From Enoplolaimus lenunculus (lineage: Eukaryota > Nematoda > Enoplea > Enoplida > Thoracostomopsidae), in contig JASANG010000289.1 of NCBI GenBank assembly GCA_030248215.1, forward strand, positions 124,001 through 188,000: a DNA stretch of 64,000 nucleotides, in the 5' to 3' direction. The translations under genes and the position numbers were made by a program. A model generated the notes under the pieces. That model ran no database searches. It was not told where the DNA came from and was given only the letters and a program-made list of their open reading frames with translations. The stretch's first letter is position 1; each line of letters opens with the position of its first letter. Below are positions 50,001-59,787 of this stretch, one piece after another.

Positions 50001-53000
50001 AAATCATTTTTACTGCGGTAATATTATTTTATATACCATTGTGACACCAATTTTAAGCACTGTGAACGCATGATTAAGCTGAAAAGCAGCGTCATCGCGA
50101 ACAATAACCACACTTTTAATGGTGTGTCATTTTCGCACAGGGCGGCACTAAAGTAGCATTTGGATTAATAAACTAATTACAACGCTTAGGCTTATGCTTA
50201 TGATTTTTCAATTCGTAACGGTAATAAATGCAGTCATTATTCTTGGTGAGTTCCTAAATTCCTATGTCGCCAAAAGCACGGAAGATAGAAACACTCACTA
50301 TTGGTCCTTGAGGTCCAATTGGTCCACGCGGTCCCTGTAAAATCAGCAAATAAGTCAACTTATAATAATGGAAAAATCAAGCATTGTACCTGAATTCAGA
50401 GGCAGATTGAGAATATCAAACATCCGGCACTCAGAACTTTTAAAATAAAACTGAGATATGACGGCACGTAGCAAGAATTTTCAACCGGGACAGCTCTTGG
50501 AATATGTAATCATAATCAGCTGGAACTAATTGTTTATACAAATGCGAAAACATTACCTTTTATACTGTACTCGTAAAAGATAAACAAAATAAATGGCTAA
50601 CGAGAATAAAGAAATTTGCAAGTCTGCATGTTGTCACATATTCTGCATTTGATTAATCTGCAGCAATTTCAGCTCGCTGATTCGGAATCCTATCGCTAAA
50701 AGTCGCAATACGGCTACACAGACCTGACAGTACAGTAGACTGCACAGACTAAATGCAAACACTGCAATAAATTGCAGATTGCCGAAATACACTTACCACA
50801 GTTCCGTTGCGTCCTGGAGGTCCAGGCGGGCAGTCGCATGTGTCTGGTTGTCGTGTAACTCTGATCTAAAATTTCGTCAAATTATTCATTGGTCATCGGT
50901 CATCCAGATGTTTTCAAAATTTGACGCAATCAGAAGCGCTCAAGCGCGTAGACAACACATTGAGTGGTGAATCCAGAATGTTTTGGCAGTAAGGACTCGT
51001 GAGAAAAATTGTGATAGAAAATAATAAAAAAAGAAAACAACATAACAACGAGTCTGTTGTTCAACATTTTTGTAACATAGTGAACCTGTGTCGTAGTCAG
51101 TAAGATACCACCTATTAAGCCCTATTCAAACGTGCAAGTTTTTGCTGCGACGACAACTTGCAGCTGCAACTTGCACTTGCAAGTTGTGACCGAAATCCCG
51201 TTCGGAAAACTTGCAGCTGCAAATAATTCATTAAAAATCAAAGCTGGCAATTTAGTTCAGATGTATGAAAAACCATGCAAGTTCGCTGAATTTATTGCAT
51301 TCGCTTTCTCATTGGCTGATGAAAAAATGTAAGTTCTGTGTGCAATTCGCAGCTGCAAGTTCTCGCAGCAAAAACTTGATAAAACAGTCCGCCTTTGAAC
51401 GACCCCCACAAAATGCTATCCTCGGATGCGAGAGCGTCTGCAGATGGGTAAAACGAAGCTTCGCTGTTAGGCCGGTTCCTTCAATATTAGTGGGAAGATC
51501 TATCGCGCTTAAGTTTTCAGTGTTTCTTCAGCTTTGAGTCATGTGCAACTGTTGTTGCGATTAAATGATTCGCCTGTACCAACAAATAGCAACGCACCGG
51601 CAATTCGTCACATCGTTCAAAGTTTGTATCACAACTCAAAACCATCCATTGAAGATCAATCTATAAATCACAAAACAGCAGTGAAATTAGAACTGACTAT
51701 GAGCAACTCAGCGCAATGTGGGTACATTGTGTAGTACACAGTGTTCAACAATTTTAACACGTATACGTAGTACTAGACCAGCTCGTACAGTTCAGTGATG
51801 AAGGAAGACGCATCCAAGTCTAGTCGATAGGGTTCTAATCTTGGCGTGTTTTCAGTATAATTTCAAGGGCCATAACTTTTGAACCGTAGGTCATGCGGCC
51901 ATAAAAATGGTACCGTTGAATTCAGCTCGTCGATATATAGGAAGGTCCACTTTTAATTAAAATCCTAGGAGGGTCGAGATTCGTAACTCCGTCGTCAACC
52001 TTAATATGACAAAATGCAATAATATGAATAGAAAACCAAGACATTAATTCCTCAGACAATACAATGCGCTCTGCTAACAGATTCTATTTCATTAGACCTT
52101 AATGTCAAATTTTGATTGCTTTGAACTCGAGCATAAATTTAAATAAACATTTTTATGCAATCGGAAATTTAGAATAAACGGATCGTTTCGAGCTCAAATA
52201 CAAATCAGGATTTGAAAGAAACGAAACATTTGAACAATTTTAGCCAATTAGATTGAACATTGTGAGCTCAATACTTGCTGTGAGTTGCCTTACATCAGCT
52301 GTTTTTCCGGTTTCCGGCGAATACGCAATCAACGTGTCTCCGGTTAAGTCGACATTTCCAACAGGATCAGAAAACTGGATAGTATCCACCGGATAGCAAT
52401 CGATCTCAAGGGCAACTTCTTCGCGACTCACAGAAAAGTCCACCTTGTGCCATTGATCGTCGAAAACCTGAAATGTAAAACAGGTTTATGCGTTACTTTA
52501 TCGTTACGGTGTCTGCCAACTGTCATCGGTTTCACAACTGGTTATCACCAAAGCAAGCGCCAATGACTCAGGATGACGCTGTACTTGTCGTGCGGCGCCG
52601 TGCGTCATATACGGTATCGTACGTGCGCAATTCACTTACGATAATAGTGACGTACGGTGACGGATGGCGTCGGACTTCATCAAAAGTACAGCGTTACCTT
52701 ATAACAAAAAATTAAAACTTTTACCGCAGACGCTGGGAAATTCAGCTGTTGCAGTTGTCCAGTGACATCGATGACAAAAAACGTAATTTCTTTCGCTCGC
52801 GGTCTCAATCCAACACCAAATTGAGGATTCCCATAACGATCTTGAATCATCATCAAATTCCAGTTGTAATCGCTGCCTTGACGGCTGCCATCAGTAGGCA
52901 TTCGAAACGTCGCTCGAAACGAATAATCGCGTGGGAATCCGTCCGGAAATGTGCGTCTGAAAATGAAAAAACTTGGGAAAGTGTCATGGTCGTGGGATAT

Positions 53001-54255
53001 TTCTCACACTATGCAACAGCTAGCGTTTCAGTTTATCTTGTGAACCGCTCAATTTATTTTTTCAACTTAACCTGCTAAAATATAATGACATGGATAAAGC
53101 ACGGCACAGGTTGAACGATTTTTTCACAGTTTAGTTTCAAATCAACCAATCGGCGATGACGTAAATGGGGCGATACCCCCATTTGTCGATTGCAGCTACT
53201 TTTGTGCCATTGGTTAACCATTACGTACTACGTTAAATTGAAAATCATGGCTTGGTTTCAGAAATCCTACTTTAGTGCGACTTTAAACTCGGTTTTGAGC
53301 AATTAGGTTTCACAACAGGTAAAGTTAGCGGTAAACGTTTGCGAGCGAAAAGCCAGGCGCTATTTTTTAATTCAATTCTGGTGTAAAATTTTACTTTGAA
53401 CAAAAGTCCAGTTGGTGAGAACCGATGATATGGATCATCCATAAGTTCCCGTAAATATATAAATTCGTTGAATACCTTGTCGGTTTTCGTAAGACAGTTC
53501 CTGGTAGAAGGCGATAGGCAGTTTGTTGATCATTGGTGCCTGGGACACGTTGAACTCCGAGTCGCCTAAACGCTGCTGAGTCTAATTCGAATTTCGAAAT
53601 TAGATCAAACGCTGAAATAGTTTGACGATATCCGGGATGGGTTGTTGTTTCAAAACATTGTACTCAGAGGCCTGCGATGAAATGAGCCGACATAGAGCGG
53701 GTTCAGGGAGTAAACGGATAGTAAAAATAGCGAAAACAGAAACGGCCACCGACTTTTCCCGAAAATGGAAACGGATATCTGGTTACACATTGATGGGGAT
53801 ATGGTTTTTGACAATATTGATGTCGGCCGGCGACTGTCCGGACCGCGTAACAAAGCAACTAAACATGGATTGCCGCATGGCACCACATATTAAGAATTTG
53901 GAACAAGGATTTTGCGTTTCAGGCATTCAATGCCATGCTTCGCAAAACGACAAGTGTAGCGTCAACCATGAAGAAGGTAAGGGAAACGTTTCAAAAACGT
54001 TTGAAATGCATCTGGTTTGTTTGAAACAAAATTTGATAAATCATGCTAAAATAATTTCACAAAAATAGTTGCAAGTAATTCTAAGACAAAAGCTAGACCA
54101 TGTAATACATTGTCACAATTAGTTATTAGCTGCATTTTTGCTAACAAAATTTATATTAATCTTTGACCGAATCAATAAATTTCGTAAACAAAACTGACCT
54201 GGCAAGTCTCCATCGGTCCGAATTTCAGGGCACGGAGACGATTCTCCTGGTCGTT
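32020..54255 (-). CDS. COL9A1: Collagen alpha-1(IX) chain, 35 exons located, signal-peptide exon not found
   Basis: A fibril-associated (FACIT) collagen of the extracellular matrix. Exon ends, minus strand: 54255-54199, 53611-53476, 52956-52725, 52467-52294, 50865-50797, 50334-50299, 49965-49915, 49623-49597, 49311-49249, 48695-48597, 47644-47591, 46798-46745, 46079-46032, 45906-45865, 45502-45449, 45319-45212, 44869-44816, 44474-44421, 44236-44183, 43932-43825, 43305-43252, 43077-43033, 42582-42529, 41973-41920, 41531-41469, 41289-41218, 40670-40590, 39966-39934, 39518-39452, 38923-38844, 38176-38122, 33899-33798, 33058-32957, 32629-32462, 32228-32020. NC4: [26 protein letters not shown] and a laminin-G/TSPN fold, as in human COL9A1 ([20 protein letters not shown]). 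COL3 is about 150 residues; NC3 is exons 13-14 ([13 protein letters not shown]). COL2 is about 345 residues. NC2 reads [21 protein letters not shown]1 ends [11 protein letters not shown], with a short NC1. With one of the two NC2 exons the total is about 903 aa (human 921). Most triple-helix exons are 54 nt or other multiples of 9. Confidence 0.92.
32957..33058 (-). other. Collagen IX NC2/COL1 exon, copy B
   Basis: A 102-nt exon with phase-1 borders, encoding [20 protein letters not shown] followed by [14 protein letters not shown]. It has the same length, the same phases and the same one-residue break in the Gly-X-Y pattern (G-Y-G) as copy A upstream. Unlike copy A it carries a cysteine right at the NC2-COL1 border. 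It could be used instead of copy A or in series with it. Confidence 0.8.
33798..33899 (-). other. Collagen IX NC2/COL1 exon, copy A
   Basis: A 102-nt exon with phase-1 borders, encoding [20 protein letters not shown] followed by [14 protein letters not shown]. It fits the vertebrate COL9A1 NC2 end (QEHFAEMAASLKRP) better than copy B, so it is likely the ancestral version. It joins in phase to exon 38176-38122 upstream and to either copy B or exon 32629-32462 downstream. Confidence 0.85.
36259..36543. repeat. 96-bp tandem repeat, three copies
   Basis: CTCAAAAATGATATTAATAG and the following TTTGGCTTGCGACATATTTA recur every 96 bp, starting at about 36259, 36355 and 36451. Copies are nearly identical. 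Because 96 is a multiple of three, open frames persist on both strands, but these are repeat translation. Confidence 0.9.
37782..37982. mobile_element. GC-rich MITE-like element with GTTGCGCTATAC ends
   Basis: A perfect 12-bp inverted repeat, GTTGCGCTATAC and GTATAGCGCAAC, bounds a very GC-rich interior (runs of GCCGCC and GCGCGC) in AT-rich surroundings. Related sequences with (T)TG(C)CGCTATACTT or GACGCTGTACTTGTCGTG occur at about 48094, 52572 and 55837. No target duplication is visible. Confidence 0.5.
38661..38720. repeat. 30-bp direct duplication
   Basis: AGTCTCATATTTACTGTGTG with the next ten bases is present twice in immediate succession, without differences. It lies in a collagen intron and is a recent slip duplication. 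Confidence 0.9.
42622..42819. repeat. 99-bp exact tandem duplication in a collagen intron
   Basis: The unit beginning ATGCTAAAGAAAGAATCTTT occurs at about 42622 and 42721 and is followed by a third partial start ATGCTA at 42820. The two full units appear identical, so the duplication is recent or is an assembly artefact. Confidence 0.85.
46821..47130. mobile_element. TTAA-flanked hairpin element with CTGCAAGTTG repeats
   Basis: TTAA flanks both sides (46817-46820 and 47131-47134). The left end GCCGTATTCACACGTGCAAG mirrors the right end TTGCACATGTGAATAGCGC. Inside, a 42-bp block (ACTTGCACTTGCAAGTTGCA and following) is present twice. It lies in a collagen intron. Confidence 0.75.
47806..47953. 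mobile_element. GGCCCATGTAAA MITE, reverse copy, in a collagen intron
   Basis: In reverse order it begins GCCAATCTAAAGAACAGTGG, carries CTAAGCCTTAGCCTAAGCC, and ends CTGATCTTTACATGGGCCC. The flanks TAATCATG (47798-47805) and TAATCATT (47954-47961) match 7 of 8. Confidence 0.75.
49491..49544. repeat. (AAT)n microsatellite
   Basis: An imperfect run of AAT/ATA triplets in a collagen intron. Confidence 0.85.
51119..51378. mobile_element. TTAA-type hairpin element, right end worn
   Basis: It begins after TTAA with GCCCTATTCAAACGTGCAAG and shares GCAGCTGCAACTTGCACTTG with the other copies. It ends near CTCGCAGCAAAAACTTG without a clear right TTAA. Confidence 0.6.
52572..52695. mobile_element. Probable member of the GC-rich CGCTRTACTT family
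   Basis: GACGCTGTACTTGTCGTGCG on the left faces AAAAGTACAGCGTTACC on the right, a rough inverted repeat. GCCGTGCG...GTATCGTACG words recur at 55837-55935. It ends about 30 bp from the donor of the collagen exon 52956-52725. Confidence 0.4.
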
Positions 54256-57200
54256 CTGAAGCGTCAAAATATACAATCAGTCACATACACATAAACGAAC
54301 CGGGAGATTGGGAACTCCAGTTTGCAATGTTCGACTCGCCTTGTCACGTGTCTCATCGACTCAACAAAATCAAAAAACTAAACTTTGTATTGAATCTTAG
54401 ATGAAATTGAAAACGCTCATGCTTGAAAAGATTTTAATTGATTTATCGACGGCACTCAATTTGTTGCATGCACGATGCTATTAATATATTTGTTTTTTGC
54501 ACAATGAAAGTAATTGCAAAATTTTAGTTCAAAATTGCATACGAAATTCATCAGATCCACTGGACTGACAGTGGATATATACATATACCAAGTCCGAAGT
54601 CAAAGTTTTAAAAGCGGTCCGTCCCGCTAATAATAGTTTCAAGCTGGCTTGAAAATGCGCTTTGCAAACGGTGTTTTGTTCGGACAGATTTCTCTCTACC
54701 CAGAGTTTTTCTAGCAATCTTTAGGACCGGTTATGCGAAAAATAGCTCGGATGGCCCGAACGCATAAGTATCGCTGGCGAAGACGGCTTTATATTTGAAC
54801 GTATTGAGAAACCCATAGTGCAATATTACATTTACGGCTGTTCAGCGGAGGATAACATTTTCTGCGTTTCAAACATTTATTTTGTGCTGACGACGGAACC
54901 GAAAATAGTCGATTTGATCCACGATGCCAGCAAACGTGAAAATGTGGGAGCCGGAACCAAAAATGGAAAAATTTGTCCTGCGCTGTAAATAGTGAAAATG
55001 GTTATAATAGTGAAAATTTGTTTTATGTTTTCATATTTTGAGAGGTTTCGACTACTATAGGATTTGAAAAAATTTTCCCAGTTAAATGCAAACAAACAAA
55101 CTTCCTTTAGAGCGACACAAATAATTTCGCCATTGAAATGGCCGTAAACTGCAAAAAATTGTGCCGCAGCCAGAGGCAGGTTGCACTCCGTTACGTGTAT
55201 TTTTGCACATAACAGTATAAGACTGACTTACGTGCAATTACTTGACTGCAAATTTGCTCAAATATGACTGCATGCAAAATTGCGGAAATTACAGTTGGCC
55301 ATATGGACAATTTCAGCAGTGGAGAATGTTGATAAGATTGGCCATGAGAAGTCATGGACACAGATGCTCGAATTGGATGACGATGCAACAGGCAGTGGTT
55401 CAGCTGTTTTGTAATCAATACAGTCTATCACGTTGAGCTAAAGTGTTGTTCCGCGACTAACGCAACAATAATTGTCACAGTCGCAATACCAGTAAAACGC
55501 GACGGTAGACTTTTGGATTTATAAATATATAAATAAATAAATAAACTATTAAAAGTTAAATTATGTACAGTAACATGCAAAAATCGCTGCAATCGTTAAT
55601 TAGGATCATGTTAACTAGAACGGTCTGCCCAGTAAGCTTTAACATAAACGCAAGCCTAAGTCTTCCATTGGCTATTAAGTCCGCTAGTCTAACCATACAG
55701 GCCAATCACGAGGAATTTCGCCGACTTACAAATACGCAGGCCAAAAATTTAGTCTGTGGCTCGCACTTGGCTTTGACCTCCGCTGTCTCAGAAGTAAAAC
55801 GGGTCATCTCAATTGCTACCGTCATGTTGCCGCTATACTTGTCATGCTGTGCCGTACGACGTCGTTGGTGGACACGTCCGTCACCCGTGCGGTATCGTAC
55901 GCCAACGGGTCGGACGGCACTAAAAGTTTTAAGAAAGACAGCGCCACCGTTATTCAGACCGTTGCAGCGGTTACATATCAATATTTTGCTCAATCGTTCA
56001 GTTTGTATCAAAATTACCCAATGTAATTCTCATTAGTATCGAAAGCTGGTAACTCGAGCCGGAGTCGAAAAAATCTCTGTTTCTGGCTAAAATCACTATT
56101 GTTCACTGCCGCATTCAACAGCTCACCCATAAGCTAAGTATGCGAACGCAACATGGATCAAAACCAAAATATTTTACGATTTTAGTACTAAAATTGCGTT
56201 TGACTTCTCACTCGATCTGAACGCGATCTCTTACAATCCGTCACTGCTATTTTATATCAGGTTGTTGCGTAAATAAATGACTCAAAAAATTTCCAATATT
56301 GTGAATAATTTAAACTGCAAACGTTTGCACCGATTTTTTTTACATTCTACGGATTTGAGGCAGCCTATTTGTTACTGAACTCTTAGTCCGCCATTGCTTA
56401 ATAGATTTTTAATGCTGTGGTCCAACAGTCTCCGATCACAAAACCCAACAGTACTGCAAAAACCATTGTGTGTTCATTGCCAATTTCATCAAATCCGCTT
56501 AACTTTTTTGTTTAAAAGTATTAATTCCCAGTTTGAACCGCTTCAACACAAGATAAGCTATGGAAAGCGAGAGAAGCGTTTACTATCCCTTGCCCGGGCG
56601 GAGTCTGCTGTTAAACCGGGACGCCAATGTTTATAAAAACGCCTATCAGAATTAAGTATAAGTATTTAGCCAAACCAGATATATCAAATCGCAGGGCCGA
56701 AACATTCGTCCCCATACCCCCCATTTGGGGGCCCAACCATAAAGGAGCCCTCGCCTTAACCGATCGAAACAAAAGCCGCCGAAGATTTAAAATGCGTCTG
56801 ACTTTTCACTCATTTTTACTCGCAATTTTGAGGGCTCCCATCATGAAGTTCAAGGGAGCCGCACCCCTGTATGCTCTGGCATTGAATGAAATGTATATAT
56901 GCACGTATAATATATTTTAGAAAACTATATAAACCAGAATTATGATTGTAAACGCCAACTATATTACGCACTAAAATAATATTAAACTTTCAGATTAAAT
57001 TTCGCATGCTTTCGGTTTAAAATATTGAAATTGCAACACAAACCAGATAAAAATTTCTACGTAAAACAATGCGCAACGCGAGAAAAGCGAGCAAAATGGA
57101 AAATTGATCGCACAATGTCATTGAATCAGGGATCACTTTCATAGACGCTGCAATTTGGGGATCAGTTAAATGAATAGCAAAAATCGCTTCCCCCGCAGCC

Positions 57201-57285
57201 CTCTGGCAAGAGCTTTGTCAGCGCTGGAACGGTATAAAAATGTATAACACATTTTGTGGAATTCAGAGCCACAAATCTACACTAG

Positions 57286-57381
57286 TGGAATTTGACTCAG
57301 GCGGAGTCGAATTTTGACTCAGTTTAGTCAGGAAAATCCTATGTCGGAGAGAGTCAGTTTGACTCACTATTTTCTGCAGTG
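57286..57381. mobile_element. Foldback MITE with TGACTCA motifs, one arm
   Basis: It contains TTTGACTCAGGCGGAGTCGA, TTTTGACTCAGTTTAGTCAG and GGAGAGAGTCAGTTTGACTC, ending TTTTCTGCAGTG. This is the right arm of the family seen at 26145 and 28839. Confidence 0.65.
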
Positions 57382-58824
57382 TGAGCTGAATTTGATAGCT
57401 GAGAAGTAGGTATGACGATGTATCAAATTTACCTTCTTCTATCCATAGTCCGTGATGCCTCACTAAAAATGAGATCGCGATTAAACCCTTCCGAGCGATT
57501 AATCCGCCGCTCAACTTGAATGGAACAATTGTTGAAAAGTCGGTGAATATTGTACTCCGACCTTTAAACGATTAAAAGCGAATTTGGAGGTTAGTTTCTT
57601 GATATATCTAAACTAAAATATAATTCAAAAGTGTTGTTAATGTTGGCAATAGCTTTTGATATATTTTTCCATGAAAATGCCGTTTTGTGGGTGCACAAAG
57701 GAAAAATAGCGTTTAAACCACAGAATGCTTATACCAATTCCATTGTCGCAAAGCTAATTTTGGCACTTAGTCAACTTAGGAAACGCCCAATCCTCATCTC
57801 GGCACGTTGTTGACGATGGAATAAGCAACTACGGATTTGACGCCCTTTTGCAGTTTTGAGACTAAATGTTTATTTAGAAAATAGCAACAGTAATAGACTG
57901 TTGCGATATGTTGCAGAATTCAAAAACAAGTGCTGTGCGTTCCAGTGTGTGATGCGTATAGCAGGTAACAGTTGAAGGAAAGAATATAAGTGATACAGTG
58001 ATGGATATTGAAATCAAAGACAAGATAAGCTTAATTATCTTTTGCTACAGGTAAAATTCAAATTTCATAGAACTATAAGACTGAGACACGAGCCAAAAAA
58101 TGAAATACGGTTTTATAGAAGACTGTGACATGAATCACATCTTGCATTCTACCAGTCATTAGCAGTCTGGTTTACGAAGTTAAACCTACGTTGGCTGGAA
58201 ATAATAATCTGTTCAACGACATAATGCAATATGCTGTGTTGAAAATCATGTTTAACTGGCTAATGCTAACAATAATTCAAAAATCAGATTTAAAAATTTA
58301 CATCATAAGCGAAATTTCCCGGAAGCATTAACAAGATTTCCGGTCATAGCCTCCTATATTTACATAAGTAGGTGCCATAAACTTATTAACTTGTTTTAAT
58401 ACACTTTTAGGTAACAACAACAACAACAACGATGTGCATATTAATGCGATTATTAGCAATTAGCAATATTTTCACTCGCAACGAACAGACTGCAATATAG
58501 ACAAAGAGATTAGTTCGTGAAGAAAAATGTTTCAAGAGTCGTTTGCATTTGTGTTCTCTCTCTCTCGCTCTTATTCTGTATCTATTTTTCAGAGTAAAAG
58601 TTCTTATAAGTTCTGCAAAGCAATTGCTAGATTTAGCTTAAAACCGCAATGAACAGAATACAGCTTATCACAGCAATAATAAAGCCATCAACTCAGTCTT
58701 TGCGTTGTTATTCGTCTTAATACAATCAACGCGCTTCTAATTAAATCCTCCAGTTTTTGCAATCGTTGCAGTGCGCTCCAATCTTGTTGCTCCAACTGTT
58801 TATATCCCGGTTTGCAATTACGCT

Positions 58825-58891
58825 ATTATATATGTACATATATTATATATATATATATATATGTATTTATGTATATATAATATATGTATAT
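58825..58891. repeat. (TA)n-rich tract
   Basis: Alternating TA with interspersed TGTA words, between the collagen and GLB1 genes. Confidence 0.8.
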
Positions 58892-59787
58892 GAAAACTTG
58901 GATATATTTTGTTGCGCTACGACGATCGCCGAAACGCAGTCGCAACATGTTTTTGTCGATTTTGTGGCCGTTGTTGTTGTTTTTTTTTGTTTTCGAGTGC
59001 AAACTACTTCAAACAGTGAATAACGTTGAAAAGACTAAAACGAATCTTGTGTCTCTTTTGTGACTGACAGATGCCGCCTGTCTGCTTGGTTGGAGCTCAA
59101 CAGATTAAAGCACTGAGGCCTAACGCAAATTGAAAGTGGCTACCACCGACCGAACAAATAACATTATCCGGCGGCAATAATAAAAATGTAAGACAGTTTC
59201 TTTCAGTGATAATACTTCAGGAAACCTATTATAAACGTGTAATCTATTGATAATATTACACTTCACTATTTCAGCATATGCAAATTGAAAACCAATTACT
59301 AACTGATGATAGATGCTACACACGTTTGAGAGTATGGGCCCTAAATTCAAACCATTTAGACAAGTTTATTTTTTCATCAAAACAAAGCATTTGCCGCCAA
59401 TGTTCAATTGCAAACAGTTTAGTCTATTAATATAAAACTTAATACGACGTCGGATATCCTTATAGGGGATAATAATTCATTAGCTTCTAACATTGAAAAA
59501 TATTGCAAACTTTGTTCCGTTATACGATTCAGCCGGTGTTAAATTCAGGATGTTAACGTTACGCAAACATGTATCCATAGATCTGTTAATCTGTAAAATT
59601 AAACTGTACTGAGCATAAAAGTACATTTAAAAATATTGGAAGCCTCCTGGCTCACCAGAGATACGGGACTTGTTCCAAAGTTTGATACTCGACATTATGT
59701 ATATACTGTATATAAAAGTTATTGTGTTTTGTTGATATTTTGACCAAAAAATTAAAGTTTTTCTATTTTCAAAAAATTAACAAAACT

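Larger units (their letters stand above)
54256..59787. other. Region between collagen NC4 exon and GLB1
   Basis: The collagen signal-peptide exon and promoter should be here, because exon 54255-54199 begins with two bases of a split codon. I could not find a convincing ATG exon with a hydrophobic start and a matching donor. Contents seen: a GC-rich repeat at about 55837-55935, a half foldback MITE at 57286-57381 and a TA-rich tract at 58825-58891. Frames at 55563-56036 and 56394-56920 look like noise. Confidence 0.4.

Noticed and set aside
53622-54068. 148-aa plus-strand open frame
   Set aside because: It lies between the first collagen exons on the opposite strand, has a repeat-like GAAAACGG sequence and shows no family resemblance.
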